Counted from the stretch's first letter, positions 26,701 through 34,692 are shown. The stretch is 64,000 nt of DNA from CAZQQN01 sp964549595 (GCA_964549595.1 CAZJWK010000003.1:1-64000); one strand, 5' to 3'. The notes: a model not told the origin generated them from the letters alone. Program-made: numbers and translations.

Positions 26701-26937
26701 ATCAATACCGGTTAAACCTTCCAGGTTATCCTCAATTTTAAGAACTATCCCCTTTTCTATTTCTTCCGGAGAAGCACCCGGATAAGTGGCATTAATCTGG
26801 ATAATATCGCTTTCTGAATTGGGAAAAAAGGTGGAATTAAGATTATTAAGCCCAAAATACCCAAAAATCAGGATCAGGACCAGCAGTAGGTTGGCAACAA
26901 TCGGGTATTTAATGAAATAACCTATCAGTTGTCGCAT
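23785..26937 (-). CDS. RND-family inner membrane efflux transporter (AcrB/MexB-like)
   Basis: A 1050-residue proton-driven efflux pump subunit. It has the RND layout: TM1 at about 10-30, a large periplasmic loop with porter subdomains, six helices from about 330 to 540, a second loop, and a second helix block near the C-terminus. The motif GILVDDGIVFGEQIYQKYEQG in TM4 carries the acidic pair that relays protons; ATYPGASPEEIEKGIVLKIE opens the porter domain. The tail is highly acidic (KAEKDDDEE). It lies 22 nt downstream of the adaptor gene. This variant of the HAE family also occurs in metal and lipid exporters, so the cargo cannot be named. Confidence 0.94.
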   Translation of the reverse strand: MRQLIGYFIKYPIVANLLLVLILIFGYFGLNNLNSTFFPNSESDIIQINATYPGASPEEIEKGIVLKIEDNLEGLTGIDRVTSVSRENTGSVTVEVKKGYDTDLVLQDVKNAVDRIAVFPTGMESIEVFKQENVSEAIRFSLSGDVKLKTLKRYARDVEDDLRAVEGISKISIRGYPEEEIEISVQEEDLRAYNLTFQEVGQAVRNANLELTGGTIKGDEEEMLIRARSKAYYGENLRNIVVKSGQEGQLVRLSDVAEVRDRWADNPERSYLNGEPAVVITVQNTIYQDILFITDYIRGYVKNFNQKNEAVEATVIRDRSESLNNRIDLLTKNGLIGFGLVLILLSLFLNIRLAFWVAVAIPFSFAGMFILASWYGITINVISLFGMILVIGILVDDGIVFGEQIYQKYEQGLSAVPAATNGTLQVLAPVLASVITTIIAFSTFFFLAGRLGEFIVEMAFVVNAALLFSLIEGVLILPSHMAHSKALHKKGRQKNWLNQQTDKALVFLRERIYSPFLWSCLYNKTLTISVAIALLLLVAGLIGGGFLKTTFFPNIERNQIKVNLEMPSGTREHITRKWLQHIQQTAWKVNDSLTKKRNDNRSYVKDIQLNISGQPHKGNLNILLLESEYREMPGYEITNLIREKAGTIVGAEKLSYGSNIPFGKPVSISLQAENMEEVRMATEKLKSALKDMEKVKDVVDNDQKGLREINLTLKEKAHNLGLDLMTVMSQIRNGFFGREVQRLQRGLDEVKVWVRYDTSNRRFIGDLENMRIRTPQGAYPLKQLAEFETKRGVLAINHLNGQREIKVEADLASPEYSATDVNLKIEDELLPPILSAHPSVKVSFEGQTRESGKVGASAAKVLPVIFILMIAVVMVVFRSFLQTAIVFLILPFGLVGVAFGHIIQGIPISILSTYGIIALAGIIINNSVVLVTHMNNTLKEGKSFMQAVHDAGLARFRPILLTTFTTIGGLAPLMLEQSLQAQFLVPMAVSVAYGMLLGMLVTLIILPIMLVMINRLRYGAVWLWTGKKPYEEALEPAVRELKAEKDDDEE

Positions 26938-26959
26938 TTTGGATAATTTTTGGTTTTCA

Positions 26960-28084
26960 TTATAGGTTTTCCGCTTTTACCGGTTTAACCGGCATGCCTA
27001 CATAAGCTGTGGGTATTGATTCATCCAGTATTTGAGTACCATCAGGTAAGCCCTTTACAATCGCCTTATCCTGTGAAGTGTGTACTACCTCAATGGGATG
27101 CTTCTTCAATTTGTCGTTTTTAATGATCCATACCTTATCATTTTCTTCCACATACTTCCTTAGCACCTCATAGGCATTGGGAACAGAACCGGTGTAAATC
27201 TTCCCTTCCAGGTACATGCCTTCTTTCAAGGGCTCCCCACTGGTTCCGACAAAAACCTGCGCAGACTGGGTCTCGGCATCTATCTTTTCATTTATCCGGA
27301 CTACTTTCCCTGCCCAACGACCGCTTATATCATCAGACCACAATGCCACACTGTCTTTTTTATCCACAAGAGCTAATTCGCGAGCACTTAAAGCCGCTTT
27401 CATTTCATAACGCCCCGTAGCGATGTATTCACCAAGTTTTTGACCAGGCCTGACCAGTGTACCCGGATCAATAAGACTCTCTGTTACAACCCCGTCAAAA
27501 GGGGCGCGAATGGTGTATTTAGAAAGCCTTTCTGCCTGGCTTTGGATCGAATAGTACTGGTTGTAAATGTTACGAGCGGTAACAAAGTACTTAACCTGTT
27601 GTTGGTCCACTTTGGGTAAAGGCTCCAACGGTTCATCCACCTTAAGGTTTTCCAGGTAGTCCTGCCAGCGCTGATGATGCTTCGGATAATCTATTTTAAG
27701 GTCGGGAAGCATCTTGGCTATACCATTCATCAGGTTACTTTTTTGGGACTGTAGGCTAAGCCTCGCCTCCCGGTTATCCATTTGAATCAATACCTCCCCT
27801 TCCTCATAAGCGATGCCTTCCTTGAAAGCTTTACTACTTCTTATAAAACGGCCCTGTACTTCAGCAAAGATCTCGATTCGCTTCTGCCCTTCTAACCGGC
27901 CGGTTATTGGAATGAAAGCGGGTACCGTATCATTTTTTACAAGCCTTATTTTCACGGCTTGTGCTTCTTCTTTCTCTACCTTTTCTTCTTTATCCGTTCC
28001 CGAACTCATTAAGAAACGGGTAAGGAATATGGCTCCGATTAAAATTAAAATGCCAATAATTATACTGATTTGCCTGAATTTCAT
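26960..28084 (-). CDS. RND efflux periplasmic adaptor subunit (HlyD/AcrA family)
   Basis: Membrane-fusion protein linking the RND pump to TolC. From ATG 28084 it has an N-terminal hydrophobic helix (ISIIIGILILIGAIFLTRFL), a Lys/Glu-rich linker, and the barrel-sandwich halves ITGRLEGQKRIEIFAEVQG and YTIRAPFDGVVTESLIDPG, which flank a helical hairpin. The beta-barrel and membrane-proximal domains follow (VRINEKIDAETQSAQVFV, LKEGMYLEGKI). A GTG at 28105 is a possible earlier start. No lipobox cysteine is present, so the N-terminal helix is the anchor. It lies between the MarR and RND genes on the same strand. Confidence 0.92.
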   Translation of the reverse strand: MKFRQISIIIGILILIGAIFLTRFLMSSGTDKEEKVEKEEAQAVKIRLVKNDTVPAFIPITGRLEGQKRIEIFAEVQGRFIRSSKAFKEGIAYEEGEVLIQMDNREARLSLQSQKSNLMNGIAKMLPDLKIDYPKHHQRWQDYLENLKVDEPLEPLPKVDQQQVKYFVTARNIYNQYYSIQSQAERLSKYTIRAPFDGVVTESLIDPGTLVRPGQKLGEYIATGRYEMKAALSARELALVDKKDSVALWSDDISGRWAGKVVRINEKIDAETQSAQVFVGTSGEPLKEGMYLEGKIYTGSVPNAYEVLRKYVEENDKVWIIKNDKLKKHPIEVVHTSQDKAIVKGLPDGTQILDESIPTAYVGMPVKPVKAENL

Positions 28085-28188
28085 AGGGTTATTTTGTTTT
28101 TCCACAAGTTAAAAGGCCAAGCATAGCCTTGACTCAACCAATTTTTTCGCAATTTGTTTATAGGTCAACCACTGTTCAAACATCTATT

Positions 28189-28629
28189 TTAAGGGTACAG
28201 CAATTCAAAAATCTCATTAAGCACTTTTTTACAGGTTTTTAGGTCTTTTTCATCCAAATGGCTTTCTAACTCCCGGTTCGTTTTTTCCACTATTTTGCGT
28301 AGGTCGGCTTGTAGTCCTTGTCCCTGGTTGGTCAGGTAAACCGAATTAACCCGCCTGTCGTGTTTATCCGGAGCCCGGTAAACCCACTTTCGTTCCTCCA
28401 TGTAATCAATAATGCGGGTAATCGAGGTTTTATCCCGGCCCGTTACTTCAGTAAAGTGCTGTTGCTTCTGCCCACCCTCGTACAAAAGCTTGCTCAAAAT
28501 GATCCAATGATCAACAGTTAACTCATAACCAGCTTCCAAGAAATTCCGATTCAGGGTTTGTGCCATTACCCGCGCAGCGCGTCCAACGAGGAAACCCATT
28601 GAATTTTCAATACAAAAATCATTATCCAT
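28189..28629 (-). CDS. MarR-family transcriptional regulator of the efflux operon
   Basis: A 146-residue winged-helix repressor when started at ATG 28629 (MDNDFCIENSMG). The MarR fold shows a dimerising N-terminal helix (LVGRAARVMAQTLNRNF), the recognition region VTGRDKTSITRIIDYMEERKWV, and the wing DKHDRRVNSVYLTNQG with the DxRR signature. It is the first gene of a same-strand set with the adaptor, RND pump and TolC protein, so it most likely represses that set and senses a pump substrate. A candidate promoter and an inverted repeat lie directly before its start. In-frame upstream codons reach a TTG at 28680, but these would overlap the promoter elements. Confidence 0.9.
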   Translation of the reverse strand: MDNDFCIENSMGFLVGRAARVMAQTLNRNFLEAGYELTVDHWIILSKLLYEGGQKQQHFTEVTGRDKTSITRIIDYMEERKWVYRAPDKHDRRVNSVYLTNQGQGLQADLRKIVEKTNRELESHLDEKDLKTCKKVLNEIFELLYP

Positions 28630-28632
28630 TAG

Positions 28633-28662
28633 CAAAATAGTTGCATGTAAAACGGTTGCAAA
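28633..28662 (-). promoter_or_regulatory. Candidate promoter of the MarR-RND operon
   Basis: On the minus strand, TTTG (28662-28659) is followed after 19 nt by TATTTTG (28639-28633), close to the Bacteroidota -33/-7 layout. The predicted RNA start is within a few bases of the ATG at 28629, so the message would have little or no leader. Confidence 0.5.
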
Positions 28663-28670
28663 TGTAACTA
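28638..28670. promoter_or_regulatory. Candidate MarR operator (imperfect inverted repeat)
   Basis: TAGTTGCAT (28638-28646) is matched in inverted orientation by ATGTAACTA (28662-28670), 8 of 9 positions, with a 15-nt centre that holds a further GTTGCA. The repeat spans the -33 box and spacer of the candidate promoter, where a MarR dimer would block RNA polymerase. Autoregulation is inferred. Confidence 0.4.
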
Positions 28671-28902
28671 AATTCCTCAAATTTTATTGAACCTTTCAAA
28701 AAAATCATGAAGCTTTAAAACCATCGATTCACGCTATTTTTTCCGCAATTCAAAACCCTCAAAAACATTTGGCAAGGACTAACCCTATGGATTAAAAATT
28801 GTCAATAACCTTTCCTTTGCATTTCACAAGCATGATTTTCCTTCAGGGTGTTAACCAATGGTCAATAACCCAAAAGGACTTTCCTTCTAAAGCTAAAATA
28901 CA

Positions 28903-29574
28903 TTGTGGCTAAGCATCATAATCCCGGTTTTAAACGAAGAAAAGCCCATTCAAGCATTGCTCGCTTTTTTGAATGCCTACGTACCTGAAACAGAAATTAT
29001 CGTGGTAGATGGCGGCAGTAAAGACGGCACTCAACAAAAAGCCCGCGAAAATGGCGTTAGACTAATCACCTTGCAAAGCAGGGGAAGGGCAGTACAGATG
29101 AATGAAGGTGCCCGCGAAGCTTCTGGCTACACCTTTTACTTCCTGCATGCTGATACCTTTCCGCCCAAAGATTTCGTGGCACTCATTCAAAACGCCTTGA
29201 AAAAAGGATACCAAGCAGGTGCCTTTCGGCTAAGTTTTAACATAGACCATTGGTTCCTCAATGCCTTTGCCTGGTTCACTCGGTTCAACTTTACCCCTTT
29301 TCGCTTCGGGGATCAAAGTTTATTCGTGACCAAAGAAGCCTTTGAAAGCTCAGGTGGGTTCAACGAAGATTTGGTGATTATGGAAGACCAGGAAATGGCC
29401 AGGCGGTTAAAAAGACAGGTGCCTTTTACGGTCATTCAAAAACCGGTTACCACATCAGTCCGAAAATATCAAGAGAACGGGATCTTTTACCAACAAGGGC
29501 TTTATATTTTGGTTTATTTCCTTTATTACCTGGGTATGAGCCAAGATAAGCTGAGAAAATGGGTCAATCGATAG
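28903..29574 (+). CDS. TIGR04283-like family 2 glycosyltransferase
   Basis: A 223-residue GT-A type glycosyltransferase. The N-terminus reads MWLSIIIPVLNEEKPI, followed by IIVVDGGSKDGTQQKA with the first acidic motif, GRAVQMNEGAREASG, and FLHADTFPPKDF, where HAD.. forms the DxD-like metal site. This set of motifs is that of the TIGR04283 family, named for arsenosugar biosynthesis. Its usual partner genes (TIGR04282 family, ArsM or ArsS) are not in the window. A single hydrophobic segment near the C-terminus (GLYILVYFLYYLG) may touch the membrane. The start is TTG 28903, which gives the expected first residues; no ATG lies near. Confidence 0.78.
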   Translation: MWLSIIIPVLNEEKPIQALLAFLNAYVPETEIIVVDGGSKDGTQQKARENGVRLITLQSRGRAVQMNEGAREASGYTFYFLHADTFPPKDFVALIQNALKKGYQAGAFRLSFNIDHWFLNAFAWFTRFNFTPFRFGDQSLFVTKEAFESSGGFNEDLVIMEDQEMARRLKRQVPFTVIQKPVTTSVRKYQENGIFYQQGLYILVYFLYYLGMSQDKLRKWVNR

Positions 29575-29691
29575 GAGAAAGCGCAAAGACTAAGAGTGAT
29601 GGGTTTATTTTGACATCGATTTAGGCTATGAAACCCCGCGATTTAGCGCAATTAAAATTTTAAAGCCATGCCATAAAACTTCACAACGCCT

Positions 29692-29719
29692 CAAAAATGA
29701 AAATCCTGCCAATGCAGGA
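29692..29719 (-). terminator. Intrinsic terminator after the THEP1-like NTPase gene
   Basis: On the minus strand TCCTGC-ATTG-GCAGGA forms a 6-bp GC-rich stem followed by TTTTCATTTTT. It starts 12 nt after the stop at 29732. The same hairpin could also help end the convergent glycosyltransferase message. Confidence 0.65.
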
Positions 29720-29731
29720 AGTTTGGTTTAA

Positions 29732-30289
29732 TCATAAATACCCTGAATCAATCGTCAAAAGGGATTTCATCTCTGCCTCCAATTCAGGTACCAATCGATC
29801 TCGGTTTTCCTCATTTACCGTAAACAGCCGGACATCTTTTCGCTTTTTGATCCGGCCAATAAAACCCGAGCCTGCCTTTCGGTGGATTACAGCCAGGACC
29901 GGCTTTTCCCCATCCAAGGCTTGCTTTAAATACGTTCCGAAAGTTTCGCTGTAAAGCTCCATAGGCGCTATTTCATCAATCATTAGGTAATCAGCCTCTC
30001 GGAAAGCATGCGGGAAACTTTTATGACAAACGGCTTCAATATTCTGTATTGATACTTTGTAAGAGCCGACTTTTACGCCATCTTCAAAGTCTTTGTGAGC
30101 CAGGATTTCTGATTGCCTATTAGCCAAATCCACTATCCGGAAACCCTTTCGCCTTCCGTTTTCCCGGATTTCGGGGCAATATAGGCCACCCGCTTTATAA
30201 CCTTCGGATTGCAACTTTTTAGCGATCCGCTGAACAATGGTAGTTTTACCAATGCCAGATGAACCGGTAATTAAGGCATTTTTCGGCAT
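29732..30289 (-). CDS. THEP1-like nucleoside-triphosphatase
   Basis: A 185-residue P-loop NTPase. The Walker A motif is ITGSSGIGKTTIVQRIAKKL (residues 7-26), and Walker B is DYLMIDEIAPMEL (about 97-109), matching the nucleotide-triphosphatase THEP1 / KaiC-distant family. Between them GYKAGGLYCPEIRENGRRKG is the family's substrate-side loop. THEP1 proteins of archaea, bacteria and humans hydrolyse ATP and GTP slowly and their cellular role is unknown. The gene stands alone, convergent with the glycosyltransferase and divergent from the DMFase-like gene. A perfect TAAATTTG -7-like box lies 19 nt before its ATG. Confidence 0.8.
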   Translation of the reverse strand: MPKNALITGSSGIGKTTIVQRIAKKLQSEGYKAGGLYCPEIRENGRRKGFRIVDLANRQSEILAHKDFEDGVKVGSYKVSIQNIEAVCHKSFPHAFREADYLMIDEIAPMELYSETFGTYLKQALDGEKPVLAVIHRKAGSGFIGRIKKRKDVRLFTVNEENRDRLVPELEAEMKSLLTIDSGYL

Positions 30290-30307
30290 TGAGCTCCTTT
30301 TTTATGG

Positions 30308-30315
30308 CAAATTTA
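30308..30315 (-). promoter_or_regulatory. Candidate -7 box (TAAATTTG) for the NTPase gene
   Basis: An exact TAnnTTTG match on the minus strand ending 19 nt before the ATG at 30289. A TTG lies 24 nt further upstream, more than the usual 19-20 nt, so the -33 element is doubtful. Confidence 0.35.
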
Positions 30316-30371
30316 AGAGCTTATGCTTTTAAATGGCATCAACCCAATTCCATTTCCCTTTTAATCTTCCT

Positions 30372-30379
30372 TATTTTTG
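30372..30379 (+). promoter_or_regulatory. Candidate -7 box (TATTTTTG) for the DMFase-beta-like gene
   Basis: An exact TAnnTTTG match on the plus strand, 21 nt before the ATG at 30401. No TTTG is seen at the -33 distance. Confidence 0.3.
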
Positions 30380-30400
30380 ACGAAGATTTTAATCCCGTTT

Positions 30401-31816
30401 ATGAAAAGGTTAATTACTTTTTTCAGCCATAAACCTTTTAAAAAGCTTTTCTTGTTAGCCATTTTTATTTTGATTGCAGGGCTCTTATTTATTGTGGGCT
30501 GGTTTTATTCCTACCGGTATGAGAAGATCATAAGCCTGGAAAAAACACCCCTTATGAAAAGGCAATCCATTGAAGGCTATACGGGTCAGTACCATTACCA
30601 GGGGCATGATACTGTTCGGTTTTTCCTCAGATCCACTACGCCGGATGGCAAAGGTTTTTTGCGGCGTATCACCAAACCTTACCGTTATGATACCTTAGCA
30701 ACGTATTCCATTGGCAAAATTTCACAGCCCATTAATAATGCTCAGGCTAACAAAGGATGTGCGTGGAAAAGCTCCCTTAAACTTCCGATTAATGACACCT
30801 TCAAAAGTGGCTTCTACAACCTTCATCTGTCTAATAAAAAAGGGGTTTCCAATATCAGTTTCCTGGTCAATAAGCCAAAACCAAACCCTGAAGTGGCCAT
30901 TTTAGTACCGGTAACGACCTGGGTGGCCTACAACCAATGGGGAGGGAAATCCCTGTACAAGAATGGGATAGATTCCTCCAAAGTTTATGAAGTCTCAGCA
31001 GACCGCCCTAACACGGCATTAAATTATACAGGAAAGAGGCGTTTACACAGCATACCTATACAGGCAAACATTTATCACTGGTTTGACAAAAGATTCCGGA
31101 CCACTATTTTGCCGGATTATAGCCTTGAAAAACTCCCAAAAGTACTTAAAGAAGCGGATATTATTGTTTTGGCCTATCACTGCGAGTATTTTTCCAAATC
31201 CATGTATGACAATCTGGAACAATTGGTCTACCGGAACAAGAGCTCCCTCATCTCGCTGGGGGGAAATCAAATTTACTGGAAAGTGCGCTGGCATGATAAC
31301 TATAGCCGCCTGGAATGCCACAAGGATTTAACCTGCTTCAAAAATAGCTGGTCCATAGGTGGGATGTGGCGCCATAACCTAAGGCCGGAGGCCGGATTCC
31401 TGGGTGTGCAATTCACCCCTTCAGGGATGGGAACCTACGCCCCTTATAAAGTACTAAAACCCGGTCATTGGTTGTATAAAGGTATCGACACCAAAAAGGG
31501 TGATTTGTTTGGTCGGAAAGGCATTAACCAATACCCGATTTGCGGGGATGAAACAGACAAAACCACTTTTTTTAGTCAGCAAAATGTCGTTACACTGGCT
31601 AAAGGATTGAATCCCGTTGAAGCCCCTGAAAAAGCGATTTATCAAGAAGATAAGGGCTGGCAGGGAAAAGGCGGGGGTGAAATGGTATTCAAACCCATTA
31701 ATGAGCAAGCAGGGATCGTGGCAACAGGCTCTATTCAAAGCGGATCAGGATTAGGTAGGGATAGTGTTTTTACGGCCATGATCAGAAATTTCACAAAACG
31801 TTACACCTCAAAATAA
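30401..31816 (+). CDS. Membrane-anchored N,N-dimethylformamidase-beta-like protein
   Basis: A 471-residue protein with an N-terminal membrane anchor (LFLLAIFILIAGLLFIVGWF, residues 17-36), a short beta-sandwich, and then a domain that resembles the large subunit of N,N-dimethylformamidase: VAILVPVTTWVAYNQWGGKSLY, with W.AYN..GG.S.Y, then LEKLPKVLKEADIIVLAYHCEYFS, SSLISLGGNQIYWKVRW and GSGLGRDS near the end. The middle part follows a glutamine-amidotransferase-like fold. Characterised DMFase hydrolyses DMF to formate and dimethylamine, but most members are uncharacterised and this one has no small-subunit gene beside it. It is probably periplasmic. The function is therefore open; the ATG at 30401 is preferred to a TTG 24 nt upstream. 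Confidence 0.65.
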   Translation: MKRLITFFSHKPFKKLFLLAIFILIAGLLFIVGWFYSYRYEKIISLEKTPLMKRQSIEGYTGQYHYQGHDTVRFFLRSTTPDGKGFLRRITKPYRYDTLATYSIGKISQPINNAQANKGCAWKSSLKLPINDTFKSGFYNLHLSNKKGVSNISFLVNKPKPNPEVAILVPVTTWVAYNQWGGKSLYKNGIDSSKVYEVSADRPNTALNYTGKRRLHSIPIQANIYHWFDKRFRTTILPDYSLEKLPKVLKEADIIVLAYHCEYFSKSMYDNLEQLVYRNKSSLISLGGNQIYWKVRWHDNYSRLECHKDLTCFKNSWSIGGMWRHNLRPEAGFLGVQFTPSGMGTYAPYKVLKPGHWLYKGIDTKKGDLFGRKGINQYPICGDETDKTTFFSQQNVVTLAKGLNPVEAPEKAIYQEDKGWQGKGGGEMVFKPINEQAGIVATGSIQSGSGLGRDSVFTAMIRNFTKRYTSK

Positions 31817-31914
31817 AGCATTCCTGAAAGGATTTCTGCCATTAAGATTCCATTAATCCGCTGTTTTAATTAAGAAAATATTTGTAGAAATTTGCCAAAA
31901 AACCAAACCATTCC

Positions 31915-34329
31915 ATGAAGATATCCTACCATTGGCTTAGCCAATACATAGACCACCAACTGGATGCAGCATCCATAGCATCATTGCTTACCAACACAGG
32001 CCTGGAAGTGGAGGAGCATTTTTCTTACACCAACCTGCCTCCTCATTTGGATGGTCTCCTCATTGGTCAAGTGACCCGTGTGGAACAACACCCCAAAGCG
32101 GATAAACTTAAGGTTACCCGGGTTGATCTCAACCAGGAAGCCGAACGCCAGATCATTTGCGGAGCCCCTAACGTAGCCGAAGGTCAAAAGGTGGTAGTAG
32201 CCCCTGTGGGCACAACCATCCGGAACACCCGGGGAGAAACCATGAAGGTCAAAAAAACCAAAATACGGGATGTGGAATCCCAAGGGATGATCGTTTCAGA
32301 AAATGAAATTGGTCTTGGGGATGATCAAAGCGGCATAATGGTCATGAATGAAGAAGCAAGGGTTGGTCAGCCTTTTTTATCCCAATTCCCTTACTATGAA
32401 GACCAAGTCTTTGAAATCGGATTGACACCCAACCGGAGTGATGCCGCTTCGCATATCGGGGTAGCACGGGATTTGTCCGCTTGCCTGGATAAACCCATTC
32501 ATTACCCGGATCTAAATGCTTTTCAGGTGGACCAATCCGGTGAACCGGTAGCCATTCACATACAGGATGAAAACAAATGTCCCCGTTACTCCGGCCTGGT
32601 AATCGATAATGTACAAGTAGAGGAATCACCGGATTGGCTAAAAAATAAACTCAAAGCGGTTGGTTTAAATCCGGTAAACAACGTTGTGGACATTACCAAC
32701 TTTGTCATGCAGGAATGGGGACAGCCGCTTCATGCTTTCGACTTTGAACAAATCCAGGGTAAAGAGGTGATCATCCAAACCGCACCTAAAGGGCAGTCTT
32801 TCACAACATTGGATGGAGAAAACCGAACCCTGGAGGGAACCGAGCTCATGATATGCGATACCCAAAAACCCATAGCCATGGCCGGGATCATGGGTGGTAC
32901 CGGTTCAGGAATTAATGACCAAACGACAACGCTATTCCTGGAAAGTGCTTATTTTGATCCGGTGACCATTCGAAGGGCTTCCAAAAGGCATCAATTGATC
33001 ACGGATGCCTCATTTCGCTTTGAACGCGGTACCGATCCGTCCCTAACAGTAGACGGGTTAAAGCGGGCAGCCTTATTAATTCGCGAACTGACAGGCGGAA
33101 GGCTTGTATCGGACGTCCTTGATCACTACCCCCACCCGGTTGAACAAGCCTCTATAAAATTAAATTACCAGTATCTGGACACTTTACTGGGACAAACCCT
33201 GCCACGGGAACAAATCCGTAACATTTTAGAGAGGCTGGGCTTTAGCATTGAAAAAGCAGGGGATCAATACCTTAACATTCAAACGCCTACTTACCGGGTT
33301 GATGTTACCAGGCCAGCCGATGTGGCTGAGGAAATCATCCGTATTTATTCACTGGATGCCATTGAGGTAGGCTCTACATTCAACGCCAACCTGGCTTATG
33401 AAAATGACTTAAGCCGGCAGGACTTGCAGGAAAACCTGGCCAGATACCTAACCAGTAACGGTTTTTTAGAAACCATCCAACCCCCCTTTACAGGAGAAGA
33501 TGAAGCCCAACAATTCCCGGTTTTAGCGCAAGAAAACACAGTTCAGCTTGTGAACCCCCTAAGCCAAGAACAGAGCCGGATTCGAAAAAGTACCTTATTG
33601 ACCGGATTGAAAAGCCTACAGTACAACATCAACCGCGATAACCCCCATCTACGCTTGTTTGAATTCGGGCGGGTTTATTGGGAAACAGCCGACCGGATTT
33701 ACGAAGGAGATCGCTTAAGCTTATTCCTGACGGGTGAATACCATAAACCTTCATGGTACCAGGAAAGCCGGGAAATTGATTTTTATTACCTGAAAGCACT
33801 GGTCCAGAATATCCTGTACAAAGCTGGTGTTTACGAATGGAACATTGGGGAGGATGAGCCGGAGGAATACGCCTATAACCTTACTTACTATGCAAAGGGT
33901 CGCTGGTTAGTGGATTTCGGTAGTGTAAAACCCACCCTCCTGAAAGGCTATGATATCCAACAGGAAGTGCTTTATGCCAATTTCGATTTTGATACCCTTA
34001 ACAGCCTGAGCAGGACCTTCACAAGCACTTACGAGCCGATTAGTAAATTCCCGTTTGTAGCGCGGGACCTCTCCATAAAGATCCCTGAACAAGTCCGCTT
34101 TCAAAGCATTAAGGACCTGGTAAGCGGCATTGAAACCAAGCTATTAAAAGAGATCAGGTTGTTCGATTTTTATCAGGGTGAACACATTGAAGCAGGTTAC
34201 AAATCTTACGCGTTTAGAATGGTATTTCAGGACCGGGAAAAAACCTTAAAAGACAAAGAGGTGGATAAAATTATGAAGGCTATCATGGATTCCCTTGAAA
34301 AGGAATTAGGCGCCACTATCCGGAAATAG
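31915..34329 (+). CDS. pheT: Phenylalanine--tRNA ligase beta subunit
   Basis: PheT, with PheS, charges tRNA-Phe. The 804 residues show the bacterial domain order: an N-terminal part and tRNA-binding OB fold (VEQHPKADKLKVTRVDL, ICGAPNVAEGQKVVVA), the B3/B4 editing domain (LTPNRSDAASHIGVARDL, VVDITNFVMQEWGQPLHAFD), the B5 domain, a catalytic-core-like domain (INRDNPHLRLFEFGRVYW), and a C-terminal anticodon-binding FDX-ACB domain (ISKFPFVARDLSIKIPE, DFYQGEHIEAGYKSYAFRM). pheS is not beside it, so the two subunits are encoded apart, as in many Bacteroidota. It leads a same-strand group with a coiled-coil gene, zapA and rny. Confidence 0.97.
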   Translation: MKISYHWLSQYIDHQLDAASIASLLTNTGLEVEEHFSYTNLPPHLDGLLIGQVTRVEQHPKADKLKVTRVDLNQEAERQIICGAPNVAEGQKVVVAPVGTTIRNTRGETMKVKKTKIRDVESQGMIVSENEIGLGDDQSGIMVMNEEARVGQPFLSQFPYYEDQVFEIGLTPNRSDAASHIGVARDLSACLDKPIHYPDLNAFQVDQSGEPVAIHIQDENKCPRYSGLVIDNVQVEESPDWLKNKLKAVGLNPVNNVVDITNFVMQEWGQPLHAFDFEQIQGKEVIIQTAPKGQSFTTLDGENRTLEGTELMICDTQKPIAMAGIMGGTGSGINDQTTTLFLESAYFDPVTIRRASKRHQLITDASFRFERGTDPSLTVDGLKRAALLIRELTGGRLVSDVLDHYPHPVEQASIKLNYQYLDTLLGQTLPREQIRNILERLGFSIEKAGDQYLNIQTPTYRVDVTRPADVAEEIIRIYSLDAIEVGSTFNANLAYENDLSRQDLQENLARYLTSNGFLETIQPPFTGEDEAQQFPVLAQENTVQLVNPLSQEQSRIRKSTLLTGLKSLQYNINRDNPHLRLFEFGRVYWETADRIYEGDRLSLFLTGEYHKPSWYQESREIDFYYLKALVQNILYKAGVYEWNIGEDEPEEYAYNLTYYAKGRWLVDFGSVKPTLLKGYDIQQEVLYANFDFDTLNSLSRTFTSTYEPISKFPFVARDLSIKIPEQVRFQSIKDLVSGIETKLLKEIRLFDFYQGEHIEAGYKSYAFRMVFQDREKTLKDKEVDKIMKAIMDSLEKELGATIRK

Positions 34330-34388
34330 CCTGAACAGGAACTAAGCAATTCATCAAATAAGTTAATTTAGGAAACAAGCATTTCGGA

Positions 34389-34679
34389 ATGGATTCAGCG
34401 GAACGGTTACAAAATATTTACAAACAAGTTCATGAGTTAAAGAATTCTGAACGCCGTTTAATGAAGGATAACGAAGCACTAAAAACAGAAAACCAAGGCC
34501 TTAAAGCAGAAATAGACGAACTGAAAAACAGGGTTCAGGAATTGGAACAGAAAAATATAAATTTGCAAATAGCAAAAGTCATTAGTCATAAAGATGTCAA
34601 CCATAAGGTCATTAAAACACAAATTGACAAGTATGTGAAGGACATTGATCAGTGCCTGGAGTTTTTGAAAATGCGCTGA
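34389..34679 (+). CDS. Small coiled-coil protein upstream of zapA
   Basis: A 96-residue cytosolic protein. Residues 5-65 form an almost unbroken coiled coil rich in Glu, Lys, Leu and Asn (SERRLMKDNEALKTENQGL and the following heptads). The C-terminal 35 residues (KVIKTQIDKYVKDIDQCLEFL) form another helix. It has no membrane segment. Its place 13 nt upstream of zapA, after pheT, is the arrangement seen in other Bacteroidota, and its size and helical character are like ZapB-type division factors. A link to FtsZ-ring assembly is inference from position and fold only. Confidence 0.7.
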   Translation: MDSAERLQNIYKQVHELKNSERRLMKDNEALKTENQGLKAEIDELKNRVQELEQKNINLQIAKVISHKDVNHKVIKTQIDKYVKDIDQCLEFLKMR

Positions 34680-34692
34680 AACTTTCTCTTCT

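Noticed and set aside
28801..28870. Direct repeat GTCAATAACC at 28801 and 28861
   Set aside because: Two 10-nt copies 60 nt apart in AT-rich spacer; no third copy, no link to mobile DNA, likely chance.
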